A DNA stretch of 64,000 nt, taken from Deltaproteobacteria bacterium (GTDB lineage: Bacteria > Desulfobacterota > Binatia > Binatales > Binataceae). The position numbers and the translations under genes were made by a program. The stretch covers positions 124,001 through 188,000 of the forward strand of contig JAJXYF010000035.1 of NCBI GenBank assembly GCA_021780755.1, read 5' to 3'. Under the pieces are notes generated by a model that saw only the letters and a list, made by a program, of their open reading frames with translations, did not search any database and had not been told where the DNA came from. Shown in pieces: positions 1-7,350 of the stretch. Position 1 is the first letter of the stretch. Each line of letters begins with the position of its first letter.

Positions 1-1
1 G

Positions 2-958
2 GTCGAAAACTTCGCGCCCGGGGTGATCAAGCGCCTGGGCTTTTCCTATGAAGACGTGAAGAAGGTCAATCCGAAGATCATCATGTGTTCGATCTCGATG
101 GCGGGGCAGACTGGCCCGCTCTCGGACAAGGCCGGCTACGACTACATCGGCCAGGCCTACGCCGGGATCACCGACGGCATCGGCGAACTCGACCGGGCGC
201 CGTCGGTCACCACGATGGCGATTGGCGACGTCTCGACCGGCGTCGCGGCCGCGATGGCGGTGGGCTTCGCGCTGATCCATCGCGAACGCACCGGCGAGGG
301 CCAGTACCTCGACGCGTCGCTGCTCGATACCTACTTCCACATGCACGAGGCGACCGTGCCGCAGGTATCGCTGCGAGGCGAAAAGTACAAGCCGACGCGC
401 AACGGCGCGCAGCATCCGGGCGGCGGCCCCACCGGGATTTATCATTATCGCGGCGATCAATACGTCTATTTGTGCGTCCCGACGGCGCATCAGTGGGTGC
501 AGTTGTGCCGCGCGATGGGCATGCCGGAGCTCGCCACCGATCCGCGTTTCAAGAGTGCACGCGGACGGCGCGACAACAACGCCGAATTGCAAAAGATTAT
601 CGAGGACTGGCTCGCGTCGAAGCCGACCCGTGATGACGCGATCGCGACGCTCGACAAGGAGCGCGTGCCGTGTGCGCCCGTGCTGACGGTCAACGAAGCC
701 GTCAACCATCGGCATCTGAACGAGCGTCAGACGGTGCGCTGGGTCGAGGATCCGCAGCTCGGAAAAATTGCGATTCCAGCGGTACCGGTGAAATTCTCGG
801 CGTGGCCCGATCGCACCGAATTGCGCTCGGCGCGCCTCGGCGAGGACAATGAGCGCATCCTTCACGACTTGACCAACCTGAGCGACGAACAGATTCGGAA
901 GCTTTACGCCGACGGCGTATTGGTGCGCGACAAGACGCTGGCGACGCAGCCGTCGTGA
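2..958 (+). CDS. Family III (CaiB/BaiF) acyl-CoA transferase, 5' truncated by window edge
   Basis: The reading frame is open from the first bases of the window, so the true start lies upstream; 318 residues are visible. The protein is a CaiB/BaiF-type CoA-transferase, a family that moves CoA between carboxylic acids in the cytoplasm. The visible part opens with the conserved VENFAPGVIKRLG and GFSYEDVKKVNPKIIMCSIS blocks that sit about 80-110 residues into full-length members, followed by a GYDYIGQAYAG block. The C-terminal substrate domain (PCAPVLTVNEAV, then the DPQLGKIAIPAVPVK region) is complete. The donor and acceptor acids cannot be read from sequence. Nearby acyl-CoA dehydrogenase and MaoC genes suggest fatty or dicarboxylic acid degradation. 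It is followed directly by a strong terminator, so it is the last gene of its transcript. Confidence 0.93.
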   Translation, partial: VENFAPGVIKRLGFSYEDVKKVNPKIIMCSISMAGQTGPLSDKAGYDYIGQAYAGITDGIGELDRAPSVTTMAIGDVSTGVAAAMAVGFALIHRERTGEGQYLDASLLDTYFHMHEATVPQVSLRGEKYKPTRNGAQHPGGGPTGIYHYRGDQYVYLCVPTAHQWVQLCRAMGMPELATDPRFKSARGRRDNNAELQKIIEDWLASKPTRDDAIATLDKERVPCAPVLTVNEAVNHRHLNERQTVRWVEDPQLGKIAIPAVPVKFSAWPDRTELRSARLGEDNERILHDLTNLSDEQIRKLYADGVLVRDKTLATQPS

Positions 959-988
959 GCTGACGCGAGCGCGATTGCATGACAGTGC

Positions 989-1028
989 GGAGGGCGGCGC
1001 GGGATTATCCGAGCCGCCCTCCGCTTTT
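989..1028 (+). terminator. Rho-independent terminator after the CoA-transferase
   Basis: A perfect 10-bp stem (989-998 with 1013-1022) is followed by GC and four T residues. It lies 30 bases after the CoA-transferase stop codon. The T-run abuts the stop codon of the HigA remnant on the other strand. Confidence 0.85.
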
Positions 1029-1168
1029 CAGGTCGCCTGCGATCGCCCTTGCACCTGCTGTTCAGCTTCCTCTTCGACCTCGCCGCGCCTACTTTCGAGG
1101 TCGTAATGCGCCTGAAGGTTGATCCAGAATTCCAGGCCAGTGCCAAAATACCGGCCCCAGCGCAGCCC
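1028..1168 (-). pseudogene. HigA-family antitoxin, C-terminal remnant
   Basis: The minus strand is open for 46 codons and reads GRYFGTGLEFWINLQAHYDL followed by an acidic tail (EVEEEAEQQ). This matches the C-terminus of HigA-type antitoxins, where an LARFFGTSPEFWLNLQAxYDLE-like segment follows the XRE helix-turn-helix. There is no start codon. The upstream DNA-binding part is absent because the 3' end of the MaoC gene begins five bases away. No HigB toxin is adjacent. I read it as the tail of a toxin-antitoxin module cut by a rearrangement next to the MaoC operon. The family call rests on motif recall from a short fragment. Confidence 0.6.
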
Positions 1169-1172
1169 TCAG

Positions 1173-1880
1173 CTATCTGCGTTTCTTGCCGCGCGTCTTA
1201 ACTGGCTTCGCCTTCGTGCCCGCCTTCGCCTTGACGGCCGGCTTCATTGGCTTCGCCTTTTGCTTTGCGATTGGCGCCGGTTTTACCGCGCGCGCGAGCA
1301 CCCGCGCCGGCGGCCGTTTGGTGCCTTGGCGTGACGCGACCGGCGCGGCAGCCACCGCCTCCGAATCCACGACCTCAAGCCCGCGCGTCGTGAACGATCG
1401 CTTCTTGATTAACACCCGGCGCTCGCCTTCAAAGACCGTCTCGTTGCGCTGGTTGATGCCGTAGTGCCGGAAGTGCACCAGCCCGACATCCTTGTGCCCG
1501 CGGCATACCGCCGCGCTGTCGTCTTTCGCGACCACCTCCGTAAACGCGTACAGCGTGTCGCCGTGAATCACCGAGATGCGAAAGCGCACCTTGTCCAGCC
1601 CGACCTCCTCGACCGCCTGCTCGCCCGTGTCCTGCATCGCGAGGCCGACCACCAGCGACGCCGTCACACCGCCGAAAACGATGCGATGTTTCTGCGCCGC
1701 CGCGGTCTCGGCCAGATGTTCATTGAAATGCAGTTGCGCGGTGTTGAGTACGAGATTGGTGATTAGTACATTTTCGAGCATCTCCATCGTCTTGCCGCGC
1801 GCATGCTCGTACACGTCGCCGACGATGAAATCCTCGTAGTAATTGCCGCGCCCGGTTAGCGCCGCCGCATCGAGACTCAT
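1173..1880 (-). CDS. MaoC-like hotdog hydratase subunit with a lysine/alanine-rich tail
   Basis: This 235-residue protein is the last gene of a three-gene minus-strand operon. Its ATG overlaps the dehydrogenase stop (ATGA). Residues about 10-160 form a MaoC-like hotdog domain (NYYEDFIVGDVYEHARGKTM, then the LHFNEH block that carries the catalytic His of this family). It resembles one half of two-domain mesaconyl-CoA hydratase-like proteins. The partner half is the first gene of the operon. From about residue 165 the protein changes to a low-complexity tail rich in Lys, Ala and Pro ending KTRGKKRR, like bacterial histone-H1-type tails. Family members normally stop near 150-170 residues. The likely role is hydration of an enoyl-CoA made by the adjacent dehydrogenase; the substrate is unknown. 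Confidence 0.85.
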   Translation of the reverse strand: MSLDAAALTGRGNYYEDFIVGDVYEHARGKTMEMLENVLITNLVLNTAQLHFNEHLAETAAAQKHRIVFGGVTASLVVGLAMQDTGEQAVEEVGLDKVRFRISVIHGDTLYAFTEVVAKDDSAAVCRGHKDVGLVHFRHYGINQRNETVFEGERRVLIKKRSFTTRGLEVVDSEAVAAAPVASRQGTKRPPARVLARAVKPAPIAKQKAKPMKPAVKAKAGTKAKPVKTRGKKRR

Positions 1881-3028
1881 TCGTTGCCTCCCAGCAGCCG
1901 GTCCGAAATGATGCGCAACTGGATTTGCGAAGTGCCCTCGAAAATCTTGGTCAGCCGCGCGTCGCGCCAGTACCGCTCGATCGGAAAATCCTTGGTATAG
2001 CCATATCCGCCGTGAATCTGCAGCGCCTCACTGGTGACGCGCTCGGCCATCTCGGAAGCGAAGTACTTGACCATCGAGGCTTCCTTGTCGCAGCGCCGCT
2101 TGCTATCGACTTCCGTCGCGACGAAGTACATCAGTTGGCGCGCCGCTTCTATACTCGTCGCCATCTCGGCCAGTTTGAAGCGGATTGCCTGAAAGTCCGC
2201 GATCGGCTGCTTGAATTGCACGCGCCGATGCGAATAGACAATCGAATCCTCGAGCGCTCCGCGCGCCAGCCCAATCGCCCGCGCCGCCGTATGCACGCGC
2301 GCGATCTCCAGGAACGCCATCATGGTGTAAAACCCGCGACCCTCTTTACCCACTACGGTTGACGCCGGTATCCGAAAATTGTCGAAATGGAGTTCCCAGG
2401 TCTTCCAGCCGAAATAGCCAATCTTGCGAATCGGCGAGCCGCTGACGCCCTCGGGCAGCTTGCCGCGTTCCTTCTCGACCAGGAACTGAGTAATGCCGAC
2501 ATGGCGCCGCTTCTCTTCCGGCGGCGACGTCCGCGCAAACAAATGTATGAAATCCGCACCGTCCGCAAAGGTGCACCAGGTCTTGGTGCCGTTGACAACG
2601 AACTGATCGCCGTCGCGAGTCGCCCGGCACGATACGTTCGCGAGGTCGGAGCCCGCGTCCGGTTCCGAAAGCGAAAACGCGCCGAGGAATTCGCCGCGCG
2701 CCATCCGCGGATAGTACTTGCGCTTTTGCTCTTCGCTGACGTCGCCGTAAATCCCGTTGCCGCGCGCGATGATGCTCGCGACACTCATCCAGGCCCGCGC
2801 GAGTTCCTCCGCCACCAATGCGTACTCGAAGGCGCCCAGGCCCAGCCCGCCGTACTCCTCCGGAATGAGTATTCCGAAGTAGCCGAGCTCGCCCATCTTC
2901 TTGCGCAACTCCATCGGGATGTCGCCCTCGACCGGGTCGAGCTTGTTCGCGACCGGCAGCACCTCGTTCATCGCGAAGTCGCGCGCGGCCTGCTGGATCA
3001 TCTTGCGTTCTTCAGTGAGATAACTCAT
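1877..3028 (-). CDS. Acyl-CoA dehydrogenase
   Basis: A full-length (383 residues) FAD-dependent acyl-CoA dehydrogenase that oxidises acyl-CoA to 2-enoyl-CoA and passes electrons to ETF. The flavin-binding segment FSLSEPDAGSD, the GTKTWCTFADGAD segment, and the C-terminal QIHGGYGYTKDFPIERYWRD and KIFEGTSQIQ blocks are all present. The Glu in IFEGT is at the usual catalytic-base position. The gene sits between two MaoC-like genes with 4-bp ATGA overlaps on both sides, so dehydrogenation and hydration are translationally coupled. Chain-length preference cannot be read. Confidence 0.96.
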   Translation of the reverse strand: MSYLTEERKMIQQAARDFAMNEVLPVANKLDPVEGDIPMELRKKMGELGYFGILIPEEYGGLGLGAFEYALVAEELARAWMSVASIIARGNGIYGDVSEEQKRKYYPRMARGEFLGAFSLSEPDAGSDLANVSCRATRDGDQFVVNGTKTWCTFADGADFIHLFARTSPPEEKRRHVGITQFLVEKERGKLPEGVSGSPIRKIGYFGWKTWELHFDNFRIPASTVVGKEGRGFYTMMAFLEIARVHTAARAIGLARGALEDSIVYSHRRVQFKQPIADFQAIRFKLAEMATSIEAARQLMYFVATEVDSKRRCDKEASMVKYFASEMAERVTSEALQIHGGYGYTKDFPIERYWRDARLTKIFEGTSQIQLRIISDRLLGGNE

Positions 3029-3522
3029 TTCGCGGTGCCTCGTTTGGGAATCAGGTTGGAGCGGCGGAAATCAACCACCAAGCCCTGGTCGCCGTCGGCG
3101 AGGAAGCCCTCGGTGTGCCACGTGACGATGCCGCTATCGGGCCGGCTCTGCGATTCTCGCTTGTCTTCGACGGTGCTGCGCGCGACCAGCGTCGCACCGG
3201 GATAAATCCGTCGATGAAACGTGAGGTTGTCCACGCCCAGAAAAAGTCCGCCCGCTTCGCTGAGATCCTCGACCGAGAGTCCGAAGACGGTCAGGAACAC
3301 CAGCATCGGGTTGATGACGATCTTGCGATGGCCATGCACGCGCGCATACGGCGCGTTGAAGTAGAGCGGGTTGTAGCTCAGCGTCAAGGTGGAAAAGAGC
3401 GTGTTGTCGCCCTCGTTCAGGGTGCGTCCCCAATGATGCTCGAAGACCTGCCCAACCGAGAAATCGTCGAACAGATTACCCTTCGGCAGCTTTCTGGCCC
3501 GCGCGCGCCAGTCATCACTCAT
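3025..3522 (-). CDS. MaoC-like hydratase subunit, catalytic His replaced by Tyr
   Basis: A 165-residue hotdog protein and the first gene of the operon. I chose the ATG at 3522 because a GGAG lies nine bases upstream; an upstream in-frame start would add ten residues. It has the NLFDDFSVGQVFEHHWGRTL opening typical of mesaconyl-CoA-hydratase-like proteins. At the active-site block it reads YNPLYFNAPYA, where related hydratases have His before F-D/N, so the catalytic His position carries Tyr. The downstream partner keeps His at the same place. This suggests a heteromeric hydratase in which this chain is structural or substrate-binding. Confidence 0.85.
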   Translation of the reverse strand: MSDDWRARARKLPKGNLFDDFSVGQVFEHHWGRTLNEGDNTLFSTLTLSYNPLYFNAPYARVHGHRKIVINPMLVFLTVFGLSVEDLSEAGGLFLGVDNLTFHRRIYPGATLVARSTVEDKRESQSRPDSGIVTWHTEGFLADGDQGLVVDFRRSNLIPKRGTAK

Positions 3523-3688
3523 CTGCGTTACTCCATGAATTCGTTCAAGCAAGTCGGGTTAATTTGCCATCCCGAAGGTCTCCACTGCAAACCACCCGAA
3601 CGTCCACCCGCGCGCAACAATTGCGCATTGGTCGATCCCGCCGGCGAATGTTAGTATCCCCGCAGTCTCGGTCCGTGCGAGGATCACG

Positions 3689-4171
3689 ATGCGAATCCGA
3701 TTCCTCTCCATCATAATGGCACTCGGCGCGATGCTGATGTTCGCGGCACCCGCCCGCTCATTCGACCTCTCGAAGATGCTCGGTAATCCCGATCACGACG
3801 AGGCACTCGACACCTTCAAGCTGATCCACGTCTCTGACCTCGCCGCGGCGATTGCCAACCCCGGCCGCGGCATCATGATTTACGACGCCAATCACCCCGA
3901 CACGCGCACCGAATACGGCATCATCCCAGGTGCGCACCTGCTCCCGTCGGCCGACGGCTACCGGGTCTCGCAGGAGTTGCCGGCCGACAAAAACGCCGCG
4001 CTGGTCTTCTACTGCGCCAATACTTATTGAATTGCTTCACATGAGGCCGCCCGGCGGGCGGTCAAGGCCGGCTACAAAAACGTGAGCGTGATGGTTGACG
4101 GCATCATGGGCTGGAAGGACGCGGGTCAACCGACGGCGGCCGTGGGGAAATCGAAGATCGGAAAGTCCTGA
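3689..4171 (+). CDS. Exported rhodanese-like protein, candidate selenoprotein (in-frame UGA = Sec114)
   Basis: Residues 1-24 form a signal peptide (MRIRFLSIIMALGAML, then APARSF). The following rhodanese fold runs VSDLAAAIANPGRGIMIYDA through a VFYCANTY active-site loop with Cys109. Codon 114 is TGA (4028-4030). The same frame then continues without interruption for 46 codons that are clearly the rhodanese C-terminus (IASHEAARRAVKAGYKNVSV, then DGIMGWKDAG) to a TGA at 4169-4171. Read through, the protein is 160 residues with a C-x4-U pair in the active-site loop. A SECIS-like hairpin begins 14 bases after the TGA. A nonsense mutation or a sequencing error from TGC/TGT is the main alternative, but intact downstream coding and the hairpin favour selenocysteine. 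Likely role: periplasmic sulfur or selenium transfer, or redox chemistry. It is convergent to nothing and lies just upstream of the OPT transporter. Confidence 0.78.
4045..4063 (+). promoter_or_regulatory. Candidate bacterial SECIS hairpin
   Basis: Bases 4045-4052 pair with 4056-4063: eight pairs including one G-U, with a six-pair GC core CCGCCC/GGGCGG and a three-base GGC loop at 4053-4055. The loop starts 22 bases after the in-frame TGA and has G in its first two positions. Bacterial SECIS elements are short stem-loops in the coding region just 3' of the UGA with a conserved G early in the apical loop, recognised by SelB. Spacing and loop fit that pattern. The hairpin also encodes conserved rhodanese residues, so coding constraint alone could explain part of it. 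Confidence 0.6.
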
Positions 4172-4256
4172 CTCCCGGGGCTCTCGACCCGCACCGCCCG
4201 CGCATGATCGCGCGACCGCATGCACTCGCGCGGGGGTTCGCCATTTGCGGCGCGCA

Positions 4257-6083
4257 ATGGCATATAGTTGCGCCGTGGCGCAGACTTCCTCCGCATCGCC
4301 GACCCCCTCCGCCGATACCACCGTTCGCGAATTGACTCTACGCGCCTTCATCCTCGGCGCGCTGCTCGCGATAATTCTAGGCGCCGCCAACGCCTATCTC
4401 GGCCTCTACGCCGGCATGACCGTCTCCGCCAGCATACCGGCCGCCGTCATCTCGATGGCGGTGCTGCGATTGCTGGGCGGCTCGACGATCCTCGAAAACA
4501 ACGTCGTTCAGACTATCGCGTCGGCGGGCGAGGCGGTCGCAGCCGGCGCGATCTTCACATTTCCCGCACTCGTCATTCTCGGCCATACCGGCCCGCTTCC
4601 GTATTGGGACGTCACCATGCTCAGCCTGGCCGGTGGCACGATGGGCAGTCTGCTCGTGGTTTTCCTGCGGCGCGCCTATATCCTTGACGAAGCGCTGCCG
4701 TTTCCCGAAGGAATCGCTTGTGCCCAGGTTCTGCGCGCCGGCGCCGACGCATCGTCAAGCGCCGCACCGCTCGCGGTGGGTGGCATAATTTCTGCCGCGC
4801 TCAAAGCCGCGCAGGATATTTTCGGCTTCGTCCCTGGCACGCTCGCCAGTGCACGATGGATCGGGCGTGCGGCGGTCGCCACCTCGATCAACCTGTCGAT
4901 GGCGCTGCTCGGCGTCGGCTACATCGTCGGCCTCGGCATCGCGAGCCTGGTCTTTCTTGGCGGCGCAATCGGATGGCTGGTGGCGATTCCGCTCGCAAGC
5001 GCCGCTCATCCCGAATTGCGATCGCTCTCCGCTGCCGACGCCGCCCATCAGATCTGGAGCACCCAGACGCGCTACCTCGGCGTCGGTGCGATGCTCGTCG
5101 GCGGCATCGTTACGCTATGGCGTTTGCGCGGCGCAATCGGCCGGGGCCTGGTCGAAAGCGCGCGAATGCTGCGCCATCGCGACACCCTCACCGCCACCCG
5201 CCGCGAGGATCGCGACCTCTCCGCCCCCGCCGTGGTCGGCGCGGTCGCGCTGTGCGTTCCGGCGGTGTTCGCGATCTGCTTCCACTTGAGCGGCAATCCG
5301 TGGCTGAGCGCGGCCCTGGCGATCACGCTAGTCGCGATCGGATTTGTCGCCACCGCCATCGCCGGCTACCTCACCGGCATCGTCGGCGCTTCCAACAATC
5401 CGGTCTCCGGCGTGACGATTATCGTGCTGCTCGCGATCGCGCTAATCCTTGAGGCACTCGGCGTCGGCTCCGCGGTCGGACCGCGACTCGCGATCATGGC
5501 CGGCGCCGTCGTCTGCACCGCCGCCGCGATGGCGGGGGATTCGCTCCACGACCTCGCGACCGGCTACCATGTCGGCGCGACCCCGCGCTCGCTCGAAATC
5601 GCCGTGCTCTTCGGCGCCGTGCTCTCGTCGTTCGTGATGTCCCCCGTGCTCAATCTCCTGATTCGTGCCTACGGCATCGCGGGCACTCCGTCCGCCCACG
5701 CCCAAGCCCTCGCCGCTCCGCAAGCCTTCCTGATGGCAAAGGTTGCGCAAGGCGTTTTCCGCGGCGGCCTGCCGATCGGAACGATGGTCGCCGGCGCGAT
5801 GCTCGCCGCACTCCTCGCCCTGCTCGATGCGACCCTCGAACGCCGCAAGGCGCGCTGGCGGACGCCGGTGATGCCGGTCGCGATCGGTCTCTACCTGCCG
5901 TTCGGCCTCTCAGTCGCCATCTTTATCGGCGCTCTCGCGCGCAGTCTCATCGATGCTCGTCGCGAAGATTCCGGCAGCGGACCGGGCCTGCTGTTTGCGG
6001 CCGGCCTCGTCGCCGGTGAGGCCTTAATGGGCGTTGCGGGCGGCGCGTTAGTCACCTTCGGCATCAAGCTGCCGCTCTATTGA
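4257..6083 (+). CDS. OPT-family oligopeptide/metal-chelate transporter
   Basis: An integral inner-membrane protein (608 residues from the ATG at 4257; a GTG at 4275 is also possible). A longer open frame to 4095 is rejected because it would overlap the C-terminus of the rhodanese and encodes an Arg/Pro-rich stretch. It begins with the OPT signature VRELTLRAFILGALLAIILG followed by an AANAYLGLYAGMTVSASIPAA segment. Many hydrophobic segments follow, with the NNPVSGVTI block and a C-terminal GVAGGALVTFGIKLPLY. OPT proteins import small peptides or metal-siderophore complexes by proton symport. The substrate is not predictable here. Confidence 0.93.
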   Translation: MAYSCAVAQTSSASPTPSADTTVRELTLRAFILGALLAIILGAANAYLGLYAGMTVSASIPAAVISMAVLRLLGGSTILENNVVQTIASAGEAVAAGAIFTFPALVILGHTGPLPYWDVTMLSLAGGTMGSLLVVFLRRAYILDEALPFPEGIACAQVLRAGADASSSAAPLAVGGIISAALKAAQDIFGFVPGTLASARWIGRAAVATSINLSMALLGVGYIVGLGIASLVFLGGAIGWLVAIPLASAAHPELRSLSAADAAHQIWSTQTRYLGVGAMLVGGIVTLWRLRGAIGRGLVESARMLRHRDTLTATRREDRDLSAPAVVGAVALCVPAVFAICFHLSGNPWLSAALAITLVAIGFVATAIAGYLTGIVGASNNPVSGVTIIVLLAIALILEALGVGSAVGPRLAIMAGAVVCTAAAMAGDSLHDLATGYHVGATPRSLEIAVLFGAVLSSFVMSPVLNLLIRAYGIAGTPSAHAQALAAPQAFLMAKVAQGVFRGGLPIGTMVAGAMLAALLALLDATLERRKARWRTPVMPVAIGLYLPFGLSVAIFIGALARSLIDARREDSGSGPGLLFAAGLVAGEALMGVAGGALVTFGIKLPLY

Positions 6084-6102
6084 TACGGCACCCGCATCCC
6101 CA

Positions 6103-6144
6103 AAAAGAAACGGCGCGATCCGCAACTCGTGCGAAACCGCGCCG
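6103..6144 (-). terminator. Terminator for the coiled-coil gene (minus strand)
   Basis: Read on the minus strand, a 7-bp perfect stem (6138-6144 with 6111-6117) with a 20-base loop is followed by a T-rich stretch (TTTCTTTTT). It lies 27 bases after the stop of the minus-strand gene and 28 bases after the OPT stop, so it may work in both directions. Confidence 0.6.
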
Positions 6145-6170
6145 CGATAACGGCTGCTCGTAGCCCGAGT

Positions 6171-7022
6171 TTAACGCGCCGCGCTCTCGCGGACGTCGAG
6201 ACCGTTGGCGTGCCCGTTCGACGGGCTCAACTGGAACGCGTCGTAGAGCTCGGTAAACTGCTCATGCAACTCGGTCGCCTGATCGAACGCCGTGCCGAGT
6301 TGCTCGATCCGGTCGCGTATCTGCTTGGCCGGCTCAAGCGCCTTGATCAAGTCACCGATGTGCGTCTGAAAGGAGTCCGCCAACTGCGAAAGCTGACCCT
6401 CTAGCGCCTTCATCGGTTCGAAGTCTCGCGCCAACTGCGAAAGCTGCTGCTGGAACGTGCGCATCGGCTCAAACGAACGTGCGAGTTGCGCCATCTGCTT
6501 CTGAAATCCGCGCAGCGGTGCAAACGCTCGAACTGCCGAATTTCCCATCCGATCGATTGGCTCGAAGATTCGGTTCAAATCCTCCAACCGGGCCTGGAAC
6601 GTCTTGGTCTGCTCGAAAACCTTGCCGACCGCGTCGGCCAGTTCATGCGAACCAGCGGGTTGCGGCGAGGCGGCAACGGCCACCCCGGAACGAACCTTCG
6701 CAGCTTCGGGCACCGGATCGTTACGAAGTGAGTTCACGTGCTCGGGCCCTTCGGCAATGCTCGCCTCCAATGGCTTCGCCGCCGCATTCACAACCGGCGG
6801 TTCGGGCGCGAGCATCTTGCTTTCGACGTTCTGTGGCGGTTCGAGGGCGCTGACCGCCATGATCGGCTCCTCCGGTGCTGAGGCGCGTTCAGCGGCCTTC
6901 GGCGTCGCGATACTCAAGTTCCTGGCGTTTCCCGCGCTTGGTGAAGGTTCCGGGGTCCCCCCATCGCTGCCGGATTGCTGCTGAAGCAAGCGCTTCCTTA
7001 GTTCATCAAGTTTTAGGCTCAT
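6171..7022 (-). CDS. Hypothetical coiled-coil protein with 17-residue tandem repeats
   Basis: I do not recognise a named family. The 283 residues have three parts: a short basic N-terminus (LKLDELRKRLLQQQ), a Pro/Ala/Glu-rich linker (about 20-125), and a helical region (about 127-262). The helical region contains three consecutive 17-residue units at 167-183, 184-200 and 201-217, with pattern F-x-P-(L/M)-(R/K)-x-(F/L)-x-x-Q-(L/M)-x-Q-L-A-x-(S/D). Degenerate copies lie on each side. There is no signal peptide or membrane segment, so it is probably cytoplasmic. The amphipathic repeats resemble surface-coating proteins such as phasins only in general character. It is preceded by an AT-rich promoter region and is monocistronic. 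Confidence 0.75.
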   Translation of the reverse strand: MSLKLDELRKRLLQQQSGSDGGTPEPSPSAGNARNLSIATPKAAERASAPEEPIMAVSALEPPQNVESKMLAPEPPVVNAAAKPLEASIAEGPEHVNSLRNDPVPEAAKVRSGVAVAASPQPAGSHELADAVGKVFEQTKTFQARLEDLNRIFEPIDRMGNSAVRAFAPLRGFQKQMAQLARSFEPMRTFQQQLSQLARDFEPMKALEGQLSQLADSFQTHIGDLIKALEPAKQIRDRIEQLGTAFDQATELHEQFTELYDAFQLSPSNGHANGLDVRESAAR

Positions 7023-7350
7023 CGTTCGTCCCCGATCCCTTATCCCTGAAGATTCCTAAGAGTCAGTAAGGCCACGCCGTTTCCGAACACCTTGCAACCA
7101 TCGGACACTGTAGAAAGCGTCAAAGAGTCAAGTTACGTATGATACCATAACAGAAAATGCTTAACAATACAAACACTTATTCAGCAATGAGTACAGTTAC
7201 GTGCGAATAGTGAGAGTGTTGTTTATTATATAATCATCTAAAAAGTTGTAATAATATTATACTGCATCACAAAGTACGCGTCGTTAAATTATGATTTGCT
7301 GAAGAGTTCGTGGAGACCTGCGCGGAGCGATGCGCCCGCCGCCGCCCGGT
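7023..7350. other. AT-rich intergenic island
   Basis: This 328-base gap holds no gene. From about 7125 to 7295 it is strongly AT-rich, unlike the rest of the window. It contains TATAAT on both strands around 7225-7234 (ATTATATAAT), and a second TATAAT-like run near 7250-7262. The minus-strand copy faces the coiled-coil gene start at 7022. It probably carries that gene's promoter. An upstream curved or protein-binding AT element is possible. Confidence 0.6.

Noticed and set aside
4028-4171. Rhodanese as a simple truncated pseudogene ending at 4030
   Set aside because: The downstream 46 codons remain intact and conserved in frame, which is unlikely for a decayed gene; read-through as Sec explains it better, though a sequencing error cannot be excluded from sequence alone.
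4095-4256. N-terminal extension of the OPT transporter
   Set aside because: It would overlap the rhodanese C-terminus, is Arg/Pro-rich and lacks family similarity.
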